Origin: Planctomycetota bacterium
GTDB lineage: Bacteria > Planctomycetota > UBA1135 > UBA2386
NCBI GenBank assembly: GCA_016716265.1
Contig: JADJWQ010000006.1
Span: 2,941,501 to 3,005,500, forward strand
Direction: 5' to 3'
DNA: 64,000 bases
Shown here: positions 52,872 through 61,341 of the stretch, one piece after another
Layout: the number at the start of each line of letters is the position of its first letter
Numbering within the stretch: position 1 is the first letter of the stretch
Program-made: the position numbers and the translations under genes
Notes under the pieces: generated by a model
What the model was told of the DNA's origin: nothing
Databases searched by the model: none
The model's input: the letters and a program-made list of their open reading frames with translations, nothing else

Positions 52872-54378
52872 TCAGGACGGATCGGCAGACTCGGCTCGGT
52901 CGTCTATCCCCGCCACCGGCGGGGTCGGGGCGGCGCCGGGCGCGACCGCCGGGGCGGGATTCCCCCAGGGTCGCAGGCGCAACACGACGACGGCCGCCGC
53001 CGCGATGCAGGACTCGGCGATCGCGACCGCCCAGAACACGCCGCGCGCCTCGAGCCCGACTTCGTGAGCGAGCACGACGGCGAGCGGGATCTGGAAGCCC
53101 CAGAAGCCGCACAGGTTGATCCAGGTCGGCGTCATCGTGTCGCCGGCGCCGTTGAAGGCCTGCACGACGACCATGCCCCAGGCGTAGGCGAGGTAGCCGT
53201 AGCTGAGGATGCGCAGCGCGTCGCTCCCCACGGCGCGCACCGCCGGGTCGTCCTCGAACAGCGCGACGAGCTCCTGCCCGAAGCCGAGGAACAGCACCAT
53301 GACGAGCCCGAGCACCGCCATGTTGACCGCCCCGGTGGTCCACACCGCGCGCGTCGCCCGTGCACCATCGCCCGCGCCGAGGCTCTGGCCGACCAGCGTT
53401 GCGGCCGCGTTCGACACGCCCCACGACGGCAGCAGCGCGAACATCACGATGCGGATCGCGATGGGTGTAGCCGGCGAGCGCCGCGGTGCCGAACGGCGCG
53501 ACGATCCGCATCAGCACGACCCAGCTCGCGGTCGCGATCAGGAACTGGGCGACCGCACCCGCCGAGACGCGCAGCACGGCGCGGGTCTCCGCGAGGTCGA
53601 AGCGCAGGGACGCCGCGCGCAGCGCGATGCGCGTGCGACCGCCGAACAGCAGCCGCACCTGCAGCAGGATGCCGACGCCGCGGCCGATCGCCGTCGCGAC
53701 GCCGGCGCCGGTCAGGCCGAGCGCGGGGAACGGGCCGAGCCCGAAGATCAGGCACGGGTCGAGAACCAGGTTCACCCCGTTCGCGAGCCACAGCGCCTGC
53801 ATCGCGCGCGCGGCGTCGCCCGCACCGCGGAACACCGCGTTGTGCACGAACAGCAGGATGACGACCACCTGCGAGCCGAGCACGACGCGCGCGTAGCCCG
53901 AGCCCTGCGCGACGACCTCCGCGCCGGCCCCCATCGCGCGCAGCAGGTCCGGGGCGAAGATGGCGGCGGGCACGCCGAGGCCGATCCCCAGCGTCCAGCC
54001 GAGCCGCACTCCCTGCGCTGCGGCCCGGCAGGCGCCCGGCCGGTCGCCCGCCCCGACGCGGCGCGCGACGAGCGACGTGACCCCCATCGCGAGTCCGATC
54101 CCGAGCGCGTAGACGATGGTGAGCAGCGACTCGGTGAGCCCGACGGTCGCGATCGCCGCATCGCCGAGCCGGCCGACGAACCACAGGTCGGCGACCGCGA
54201 ACACCGATTCCATCGACATCTCGAGCGCCATCGGCAACGCGAGCAGCAGGATCGAGCGACCGAGCGGCGCGCGGGCGTAGTCGGTGCCGTCGTCGTGACC
54301 GCGCACGGCGTTCCAGAGCGCTCGCCGGAGTCTCGGGACCGCGACGGCGGCTGGCGGGGGCAGGTCGGCTGGCTCCAT
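52872..54378 (-). pseudogene. MATE-family efflux transporter interrupted by a one-base frameshift
   Basis: From ATG 54378 (MEPADLPPPAAVAVPRL) the frame encodes the first two thirds of a MATE multidrug/Na+ antiporter: SILLLALPMALEMSMESVFA, ADLWFVGRLGDAAIATVGLT, IGLAMGVTSLVARRVGAGDR, VFRGAGDAARAMQALWLANG. At AALAGYT it leaves frame. The missing third (AIRIVMFALLPSWGVSNAAA, LVGQSLGAGD, VVQAFNGAGDT) continues in another frame to 52872. Removing one C from the CCC at 53463-53465 restores a full protein of about 500 residues. It is either a recent inactivation or a sequencing/assembly error; all family motifs are otherwise intact. Confidence 0.85.
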
Positions 54379-54542
54379 CGGGTCGGACCCCGGCGCGCGA
54401 GGGTGGGGCAGTGTGGACGGCACACCGCGCCGGTCAAGCCCCGCCGATCGCGGACAGTCCGCGCGTTCCGGCAGCCGACAGTCGAGGTGGATCGGTGTGC
54501 CCGCCATGCTGCGCGGGAGCCCGGTGACGCACCCGGCTGGCC

Positions 54543-56651
54543 ATGATCGAGATCACGCACGGCGACACCACGACGCTCGGCGCGCGCTGCACGCGCGACG
54601 GCACGAACTTCTGCCTCCTCGCGCGTAGCGCCAGCGACGTGGATCTGCTGCTGTTCGACCGCGTCGACGACGCCGAGCCGGCACGCACGATCCCGCTGCG
54701 CGACGGCGGCCATCGCACGCGCAACTACTGGCACGTGCACGTCGCCGGCGTCGGTCCCGGCCAGCTGTACGGCTGGCGCGTCCGCCGCGGACCGGACGCA
54801 CCGGTCGACGACCGCGCCGACCAGGAGAAGGTGCTGCTCGATCCGTACGCGCCCGGAGTGGCGCTCCCGCGCGGACCGGTGCGCGAGGCGGCGCGGCGCC
54901 CGGGTCGCAACGACGCGCTCGCCCCGAAGTCGGTCGTCGTGCAGGAGGACGACTTCGACTGGGGTGACGACGAGCCACCGGAGGTGCCGCTCGACCGGAT
55001 GGTGATCTACGAGCTGCACGTCGGCCGCTTCACGAGGCACCCGAGCTCGGGCGTGCCCGCGGAGCTGCGCGGCACCTGGCTCGGCGTCACGCACAAGATC
55101 CCCTACCTGCTCGACCTCGGCATCACGACGGTCGAGCTGATGCCCTGCTTCCAGTTCGACGAGCAGCAGGCGCCGGCCGGCCGTCGCAATGTCTGGGGCT
55201 ACGACCCGATGTCGTTCTTCGCGCCGCACCTCGGCTACGCGACCTCGCCCGACCCCCGCGTCGCGCGCGCCGAGTTCCGCACGATGGTGCGTGAGCTGCA
55301 CCGCGCCGGCATCGAGGTGCTGCTCGACGTCGTCTACAATCACACGGCGGAGGGTGGGGCGGACGGGCCGACCTACTCCTGGCGCGGGCTCGCGAACTCC
55401 CTCTACTACACGCTCGACGAGGGCACCGGCGCCTACGCGGACTTCACCGGCTGCGGTAACACGATCAATGCCAACGAGTCCGTCACCCGGCGAATGATCC
55501 TCGACAGCCTGCGCCACTGGGCGCGCGACATGCACGTCGACGGCTTCCGCTTCGACCTCGCGTCGATCCTGAGCCGCGACCGCCGCGGCCGGGTCCTGCG
55601 CAACCCACCGGTGCTGTGGGACATCGAGACCGACCCGATCCTGGCGCGCACGAAGCTCGTCGCGGAGGCGTGGGACGCCGCCGGTCTCTATCAGGTCGGC
55701 AGCTTCGAAGGCGACTTCTGGCACGAGTGGAACGGCAAGTTCCGCGACGACGTCCGCGCGTTCTTCCGGGGCGACCGGGGGGTCGCCGGCCGCGTGGCGA
55801 TGCGGATCCTCGCCAGCCCCGACGTCTACGAGGCGGAGGCACGCGAGCCGGAGCAGAGCGTCAACTTCGTCACGTGCCACGACGGCATGACGCTGAACGA
55901 CGTGGTCACCTACGCCGACAAGCACAACGAGCCGAACGGACAGGCGAACGTCGATGGCAACAACGACGAGGTCCGTTGGAACGGCGGCGTCGAGGGACCG
56001 ACGGCGGACCCCGAGCTGGAGGGCCGCCGCAATCGGCTCGTCAAGTCGATGCTGGCCGTCGACCTGCTGGCGGTCGGGATTCCCATGCTGGCGATGGGCG
56101 ACGAGTTCCGGCGCACACAGCACGGGAACAACAACCCGTGGTGCGAGACGCTGCCGGAGGACTCGCCGCCCGGGGCCGAGCCGCACCCACCGGGACCCTA
56201 CGACGTCGACTGGACCACACTGGCGCGACACCGGGACGTGCACCGTTTCGTCCGCGAGCTGATCGCCCTGCGCCATCAGCTCTGGCCGTTCGAGAACCGC
56301 CACCGCCTGACGCTGACCGAGTTCCTGCGGCGCACGCGCATCCGCTGGCACGGCATCGCACTCGACAAGCCGGACTGGTCCGAGCCGTCGCACTCGCTCG
56401 CGTTCGGCGTCGAGGGCGACACCTGGGAGCTCTACACGATCCTCAATGCGTGGAGCGAGCAGCTCGAGTTCGAGCTGCCGCGCATCCACCGCAACTTCGG
56501 CGTGTGGCGACGCCTCCTGGACACCGCGCTCGACGCTCCCGAGGACATCCGTCCGCTCGACGACGCCCGTACGGTGCGCTCGGCGAGCTACGTAGCGGAG
56601 CCGGGTGCCGTCGTGATGCTCGCCCGGCCGCGCGCACCAGCGCGACGCTGA
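54543..56651 (+). CDS. glgX: Glycogen debranching enzyme GlgX (isoamylase-type GH13)
   Basis: The 702-residue enzyme hydrolyses alpha-1,6 branches of glycogen or limit dextrins. An N-terminal CBM48-type domain (residues about 1-130; ARCTRDGTNFCLLARSASDV, GQLYGWRVRRG) precedes the GH13 barrel. Barrel motifs are YELHVGRFTRHPSSG, VLLDVVYNHTAEGG, DGFRFDLAS (nucleophile Asp338), VAEAWD (acid/base Glu375) and NFVTCHDGMTLNDVV (Asp447). GIPMLAMGDEFRRTQHGNNN is the usual GlgX C-terminal barrel signature. Length is normal. It is divergent from the MATE remnant and convergent with the FG-GAP gene. Confidence 0.95.
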   Translation: MIEITHGDTTTLGARCTRDGTNFCLLARSASDVDLLLFDRVDDAEPARTIPLRDGGHRTRNYWHVHVAGVGPGQLYGWRVRRGPDAPVDDRADQEKVLLDPYAPGVALPRGPVREAARRPGRNDALAPKSVVVQEDDFDWGDDEPPEVPLDRMVIYELHVGRFTRHPSSGVPAELRGTWLGVTHKIPYLLDLGITTVELMPCFQFDEQQAPAGRRNVWGYDPMSFFAPHLGYATSPDPRVARAEFRTMVRELHRAGIEVLLDVVYNHTAEGGADGPTYSWRGLANSLYYTLDEGTGAYADFTGCGNTINANESVTRRMILDSLRHWARDMHVDGFRFDLASILSRDRRGRVLRNPPVLWDIETDPILARTKLVAEAWDAAGLYQVGSFEGDFWHEWNGKFRDDVRAFFRGDRGVAGRVAMRILASPDVYEAEAREPEQSVNFVTCHDGMTLNDVVTYADKHNEPNGQANVDGNNDEVRWNGGVEGPTADPELEGRRNRLVKSMLAVDLLAVGIPMLAMGDEFRRTQHGNNNPWCETLPEDSPPGAEPHPPGPYDVDWTTLARHRDVHRFVRELIALRHQLWPFENRHRLTLTEFLRRTRIRWHGIALDKPDWSEPSHSLAFGVEGDTWELYTILNAWSEQLEFELPRIHRNFGVWRRLLDTALDAPEDIRPLDDARTVRSASYVAEPGAVVMLARPRAPARR

Positions 56652-56658
56652 CGATGCG

Positions 56659-58512
56659 TCACCGGATCGCGAGAGCGCGGAGCTCCGACAGCTCGGCGCC
56701 CGCCGAGCCCGACGTCACGGCCTGCAGATAGAGCGACGTGCCGACCACCGATGCGTCGGGCGGCAGACGCCAACCGTGCTCGGCCCTGCCGGTCCAGTCC
56801 AGGAAGCCGCTCTTCAGGGTCGTCGTCGTCACCGGGTCGAGTCGCAGGTAGCCGCGGATCCCGGGCACCGCCAACAACGCCGGCGCACCGGCCGACAGGA
56901 TCGCGTAGTGTGAGCCGATCTCGCCACGGACCTCGAAATGCAGCCGGCCGGCGGGGGTCGCGCGACCCGTCACGCCGAAGCGGTAGCTGTCGCCGGCGAG
57001 GCCACGCCGGCCGTCGCCATCGTGGTAGGTGCGCCATGCGGCGGACTGCAGGCGCGGCGTCGGCGCTGGCTCGAACACCGACACGTACGCGACCCCCGCG
57101 CGGCGGCTGACGGCGACGAGCTCGAGACGGCCGTCACCGTCGACGTCGCCGAGCTGCGCGCCGTTGAGGTGCGAGTAGCCCGGCACGCGCAGCGGCCAAC
57201 CCGGCTCGGCATTGCCGCGCGCATCGACGCAATGCAGGTAGCCGTCACCGTTCGCATCGACGATGTTCGAGTCGAACACGATCTCGTTGACGCCGTCGAG
57301 ATCGAGATCGCCGACCGCGAGCGGGCCCTCCGAACCCCCGGGGCCCGCAATCGGGAAGCCCGGCAGCGGTCGGGCCTGCCGGTCGAGCACGTAGAGCGCC
57401 GGACCGCCGAACGCCGTGCCGGCACGGCCGACGACGACCTCCAGTCGGCCGTCGCCGTCGACGTCCGCGACGGTCGGCGGCGAGAACGTCCAATTGCCGC
57501 CGAACGACAGCGGCCAGCCAGCCTGCAGCTGGCCGTCGGCACCGAACGCATAGCAGCCCGAACCGCTGCCGTGGCAGGCGACGACGATGTCCAGGCGGCC
57601 GTCGCGGTCCAGGTCGGCGAGCACCGGAGATTGGTACGAGAAGCTGGCGCGGTAGACGGTCGTGACGTCGATCGGGAAGCCCGGCAGCGGCGTGCCGTCG
57701 AGTCGGAGCGCATGCAGCGAGCGGTAGGAGATCGTCACGAGCTCGGGCCAGCCGTCGCCGTCGAGATCGCCGACCGCGGGAGTCCCCGCCGGCACGTGGT
57801 CGAGCACGTACGGGAAGCCCGCGCCGAGCGGAGTGCCGTCGCCGCGCAATACATGCAGCCTTCCGCGCGGAGACGCGCGCTCCTGCACGATCACCTCGGG
57901 CAGCCCGTCCCGGTCGAGGTCGGCGAGCACCGGTGAGCCGCCGATGTTGTTGCCGCCGAGCGATACCGGCCAGCCCGGGACCGGCCGTCCGTCACCGCGG
58001 AACGCGTGGACGGCACCGCCGGTCGTCACGCCGCGCGTGCCGACGACGATCTCCGGCCGGCCATCGCCGTCGAGATCGCCGGTCGCCGCGGCCTCCTGAC
58101 CGAAGCCGACGAGCGGCCGCGGCCAACCCGACAGCGGGTTGCCGTCGTAGCGGAGCACATAGAGCTGGCCGTCGGTCGACGGCCGCACGATCTCGAGCCT
58201 ACCGTCGAGGTCGAGGTCGACCAGCGCGACGCCGTGGAACGGATCGATGTCGTGCACCGGGTTGGCGGGGAACGCGACCGGCCAGCCCAACTCGAGCGTC
58301 GGACCGTCGGTCCCCGCCCCCCCGGCCGGCAGGCCCCACACGGCGCGCAGCGATTCCCGCGTCACCGCGGACGCCGCGTCGCCCGCATCGCCGACCACGC
58401 TCACCGGCACGCGCCGGTGTGGCCGGTGCTCCTGCGCGCGGACTCCCTCGCCCGCTGGCAGACCGGGCAGGATCGCGAAGACGACGACGGCGGCCCGCGG
58501 GAGGATCGGCAT
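56659..58512 (-). CDS. Exported FG-GAP repeat protein
   Basis: The 617-residue product starts MPILPRAAVVVFAILPGLPA, a signal peptide. Residues about 75-500 carry serial FG-GAP units with calcium-type turns: DLDLDGRLEIVRPS, DLDGDGRPEIVVGT, DLDRDGLPEVIVQE, DVDGDGRLEVVVGR, DLDLDGVNEIVFDS. Between the turns recurs G-x-P-L-x-G-W/F-P. This predicts a seven-bladed propeller on the surface or secreted. The C-terminal 120 residues form a beta-rich module (YRFGVTGRATPAGRLHFEV, LYLQAVTSGSAGAELSELRA). It ends 8 nt from the glgX stop on the other strand. The function is unknown. Confidence 0.85.
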   Translation of the reverse strand: MPILPRAAVVVFAILPGLPAGEGVRAQEHRPHRRVPVSVVGDAGDAASAVTRESLRAVWGLPAGGAGTDGPTLELGWPVAFPANPVHDIDPFHGVALVDLDLDGRLEIVRPSTDGQLYVLRYDGNPLSGWPRPLVGFGQEAAATGDLDGDGRPEIVVGTRGVTTGGAVHAFRGDGRPVPGWPVSLGGNNIGGSPVLADLDRDGLPEVIVQERASPRGRLHVLRGDGTPLGAGFPYVLDHVPAGTPAVGDLDGDGWPELVTISYRSLHALRLDGTPLPGFPIDVTTVYRASFSYQSPVLADLDRDGRLDIVVACHGSGSGCYAFGADGQLQAGWPLSFGGNWTFSPPTVADVDGDGRLEVVVGRAGTAFGGPALYVLDRQARPLPGFPIAGPGGSEGPLAVGDLDLDGVNEIVFDSNIVDANGDGYLHCVDARGNAEPGWPLRVPGYSHLNGAQLGDVDGDGRLELVAVSRRAGVAYVSVFEPAPTPRLQSAAWRTYHDGDGRRGLAGDSYRFGVTGRATPAGRLHFEVRGEIGSHYAILSAGAPALLAVPGIRGYLRLDPVTTTTLKSGFLDWTGRAEHGWRLPPDASVVGTSLYLQAVTSGSAGAELSELRALAIR

Positions 58513-58692
58513 GGGGGGTACGGCAAGGGAGCGAGCCCGGAGTCTATCCGAGCCCGGCGGGGCCGACAGCCCGCCGTGGCATGGCGGCTCCGGAGCCGTG
58601 CGCAGCGGCGGTGGCCGCCTCCGGCGCCGACGATTCGCCCCCACCGGCGACTCCATGTCGCGCGCGGCTCCGCGCGGTGGCACGATGCGGCG

Positions 58693-60168
58693 ATGAGTGA
58701 GGCTGTCTCGGCGACGAAGATGACACGCGCGGAGTACGAGCAGCGCGTGCCTGCGCTGCGCACCGCGCTGCTCCGCGCGCAGGACGAACTCGCCGAGCGC
58801 GACTTCCCCGTCGTCGTGACCCTCGACGGCCCCGACCTGATCGGCGGCGACGACGTCTTCGAGGTCCTGCACGAGTGGTTCGACGCACGCTTCCTGCGCT
58901 CGGACGCATTCGGGCCGCCCAGCGACGCGGAGAAGCGCTTCCCGTTCCTGTGGCGCTATTGGAACGTGATCCCACCGCGCGGCACGATCCTGCTGCTGCG
59001 CCGATCATGGACCGCATCGGCCATCGTGCGCCGGACGTTCGGCGAGCTGAACGACGCCGAGCTCGATCTCCGCATCGAGCACCTGCAGGAGCTCGAGCGA
59101 CAGCTCGTGGCCGCGGGAGCGCTGCTCGTGAAGTTCTGGCTGCACGTCGACCAGGCGGTGCTCCAGAGCCGGATCGAGAAGGCCCGGAAGCGCAATCGCT
59201 ACGCGTTCCGCGACGAGGAGTGGGCGATCGCGAAGTGCTACGACGAGGGCCGCGAGGTCGCGCGCCGCGTGCTGGCCGCAACCGACCAGGGCTGGGCGCC
59301 GTGGCACGTGCTGCGCGGCGAGGACCGCCGCTGGCGCAATCTCGAGGTCGGCACCATCCTCGCTCGCGCGCTGCAGGCGCGGCTCGCGCAGACGCAGCCG
59401 ACGCAGCCGGGGTTCCGCACGGTGTCGCGCGCGCCGTCCGCACCGCGTCTCGCACAGGTCGATCCCCGCGCGCCGGAGCTCGAATGCGCGGACTACGACC
59501 GGCAGCGCGACGAGCTGCAGGAGCGCTTCACGCAGCTGACCCGCAAGGCGGAGCACCGCGGGCTCGGTGCCGTGCTCGTGATCGAGGGCTGGGACGCGGC
59601 CGGCAAGGGTGGCGCGATCCGTCGCGTGACGCACGCGATGGATGCGCAGATGTACAAGATCTTCCCGATCCGAGCACCCGACGAGCGGGAGAAGTCACGG
59701 CCGTACATGTGGCGATTCTGGCGCCGACTGCCGCCGATGGGTCGGGTGTCGATCTTCGACCGGTCGTGGTACGGGCGCGTGCTCGTCGAGCGGGTGGAGG
59801 GCTTCGCGGCCGAACCCGAGTGGCGCGCCGCATACGCCGAGATCGAGGACTTCGAGCGTCAGCTCGTCGAGCACGGCTACGCCGTCTACAAGGCCTTCCT
59901 TCACGTCAGCGAAGAGGAGCAGCTCCGCCGGTTCGAGGAGCGCCGCGACACCCCCTACAAGCGACACAAGCTGACCGACGAGGACTGGCGCAACCGCGAC
60001 AAGCGCGGCCCGTACGAGGCCGCGATCGACGAGATGCTGGCGCGCACGTCCGGCGCCGTCCCGTGGCACGTCGTCCCGGCCGACGACAAGCGCACGGCCC
60101 GTCTCGCGGTGCTGCGCGGCGTGGTAGACGTGCTCGAGCGGGCCCTCGCGCGGCAGCGCGAGAGTTGA
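58693..60168 (+). CDS. PPK2-family polyphosphate:AMP phosphotransferase, two-domain
   Basis: The 491-residue protein has two PPK2 domains in tandem. The C-terminal one (residues about 255-485) is complete: VIEGWDAAGKGGAIRRVTHA (Walker A, Lys305), RPYMWRFWRRLPPMGRVSIF, DRSWYGRVLVERVEGF, and the lid HKLTDEDWRNRDKRGPYE. The N-terminal domain (about 10-240) keeps the fold (FLWRYWNVIPPRGTILLLRR, then SWTASAIVRRTF) but reads LDGPDLIGGDDVFEVL where the Walker A Lys should be, so it is catalytically dead. This layout is that of polyphosphate:AMP phosphotransferases (class II PPK2), which make ADP from AMP and polyphosphate. A weak -10-like CACGAT ends 6 nt before the ATG. Confidence 0.9.
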   Translation: MSEAVSATKMTRAEYEQRVPALRTALLRAQDELAERDFPVVVTLDGPDLIGGDDVFEVLHEWFDARFLRSDAFGPPSDAEKRFPFLWRYWNVIPPRGTILLLRRSWTASAIVRRTFGELNDAELDLRIEHLQELERQLVAAGALLVKFWLHVDQAVLQSRIEKARKRNRYAFRDEEWAIAKCYDEGREVARRVLAATDQGWAPWHVLRGEDRRWRNLEVGTILARALQARLAQTQPTQPGFRTVSRAPSAPRLAQVDPRAPELECADYDRQRDELQERFTQLTRKAEHRGLGAVLVIEGWDAAGKGGAIRRVTHAMDAQMYKIFPIRAPDEREKSRPYMWRFWRRLPPMGRVSIFDRSWYGRVLVERVEGFAAEPEWRAAYAEIEDFERQLVEHGYAVYKAFLHVSEEEQLRRFEERRDTPYKRHKLTDEDWRNRDKRGPYEAAIDEMLARTSGAVPWHVVPADDKRTARLAVLRGVVDVLERALARQRES

Positions 60169-60178
60169 TCGCCGTGAG

Positions 60179-60184
60179 TATCAT
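60179..60184 (+). promoter_or_regulatory. -10-like box, probable leaderless start
   Basis: TATCAT is followed by GCGCGG and the ATG at 60191. It matches the consensus TATAAT at five of six positions, with 6-nt spacing to the start codon. Confidence 0.55.
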
Positions 60185-60190
60185 GCGCGG

Positions 60191-61228
60191 ATGCTCGCGC
60201 AGTTCCGCTCGGTGACCGCGCTGATCGCGCTGGTCTCTCCTGGCCTCGCTCAACAGACCACGGTCGTCGCGCGCACCGACGGCGACGTCGCGGTCCTGGC
60301 GCAGGGCGGCGGTCAGTCGGACTTCGATCACGTGCCGCCCGGCACACCGATCGGCACCGGCAGTCTGATCCTGGACCTGTCGGCGCGCATCGACATCGCG
60401 ACGCCGCGCACCTATCTGAGCGCGATGACGTTCGCCTACCCGACCCAGCCGTACCTCGACGGCATCGGCGTGAACTTCTTCGAGCGCGCCTACGCGCGCG
60501 GCCTGACGACCGACCTGTGCGGCACGTCGGCCTCGCCGGCGTCGAACGGCGCGCAGACCGGCAGCCACGCATTGCTGCTGACCTTCGCCAATGTGCCGGG
60601 AACGCGCGGCAAGGTGATGCTGTCGTTCCGCGCCAGTCCCGGGACGACCGGCACCGTCGGCGCCACGCTCGACATCGGCAACGACGGCACCCTCGAACTG
60701 CGGACCGCGCAGGCCGGGTCCTTCGAGTTCCCGGTCACCATGCCCTCGAGCGGCACGCTCGACGTGCGCGTCGGCAACGAGTGCCACGTGACCGGCTCGG
60801 GCAACGTCGCCGACTTCCAGTCGTGCTGGACCGAGATCTGGGCCGGCTTCCGCCCCGATCGCACCGCGAGTTGCACGATCGCCAGCTACGGGCAGGGCTG
60901 CGGTCCGCTGGCGAGCGCGACCGAGGCGGTGGTCGGCACGAGCCGGGTCGTCACGTTCCTGGTGACGGGAGCGTTCCCGCGCGACCCGGTGATCGCGGTG
61001 ACCGGCTCCGGCCCGCTGAACCTGCCGCTGCCGGGTGGCTGCTCGCTGCTGTCGACCGTCGAGGTAGCCGTGCTGGTGACGGCCGACGCCGCCGGGCTCG
61101 CGACCCACACGATGGTGGTGCCGGCGACCCTGACCGGCACGACCCACCACCAGTTCGCGCCGGTGACGCTGCAGGGTCAGAACCTGGTCCTGACGACCAG
61201 CAACGGCATCCGCGTCGACTGCCGCTGA
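60191..61228 (+). CDS. Exported protein of unknown function with shared C-terminal module
   Basis: The 345-residue product has a signal peptide (LAQFRSVTALIALVSPGLAQQ). Residues about 20-225 form a beta-rich domain (IGTGSLILDLSARIDIATPR, FANVPGTRGKVMLSFRASPG, FEFPVTMPSSGTLDVRVGN) with several Cys, of a kind I do not recognise. After YGQGCGPLASATEAVVG comes the C-terminal module seen in other exported proteins here (LPLPGGCSLLSTVEVAVLVT to QNLVLTTSNGIRVDC). It follows the PPK2 stop by 22 nt but has its own -10-like box and is probably transcribed alone. Confidence 0.75.
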   Translation: MLAQFRSVTALIALVSPGLAQQTTVVARTDGDVAVLAQGGGQSDFDHVPPGTPIGTGSLILDLSARIDIATPRTYLSAMTFAYPTQPYLDGIGVNFFERAYARGLTTDLCGTSASPASNGAQTGSHALLLTFANVPGTRGKVMLSFRASPGTTGTVGATLDIGNDGTLELRTAQAGSFEFPVTMPSSGTLDVRVGNECHVTGSGNVADFQSCWTEIWAGFRPDRTASCTIASYGQGCGPLASATEAVVGTSRVVTFLVTGAFPRDPVIAVTGSGPLNLPLPGGCSLLSTVEVAVLVTADAAGLATHTMVVPATLTGTTHHQFAPVTLQGQNLVLTTSNGIRVDCR

Positions 61229-61341
61229 GCCCGCCCGCGGGCGCGGCAGGCGACCGCGGCTGCGACCGGATCTCACGGGCGAATCGCGGCCCGGCGCCGA
61301 CCCGGAGAAAGTCGGGCCCCGGGCCAGGGGTTCTCCCGGCC

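Noticed and set aside
53463..53465. Programmed frameshift in the MATE gene
   Set aside because: The site (ACCCATC on the coding strand) has no slippery heptamer or obvious stimulatory structure, and MATE proteins are not known to use frameshifting.
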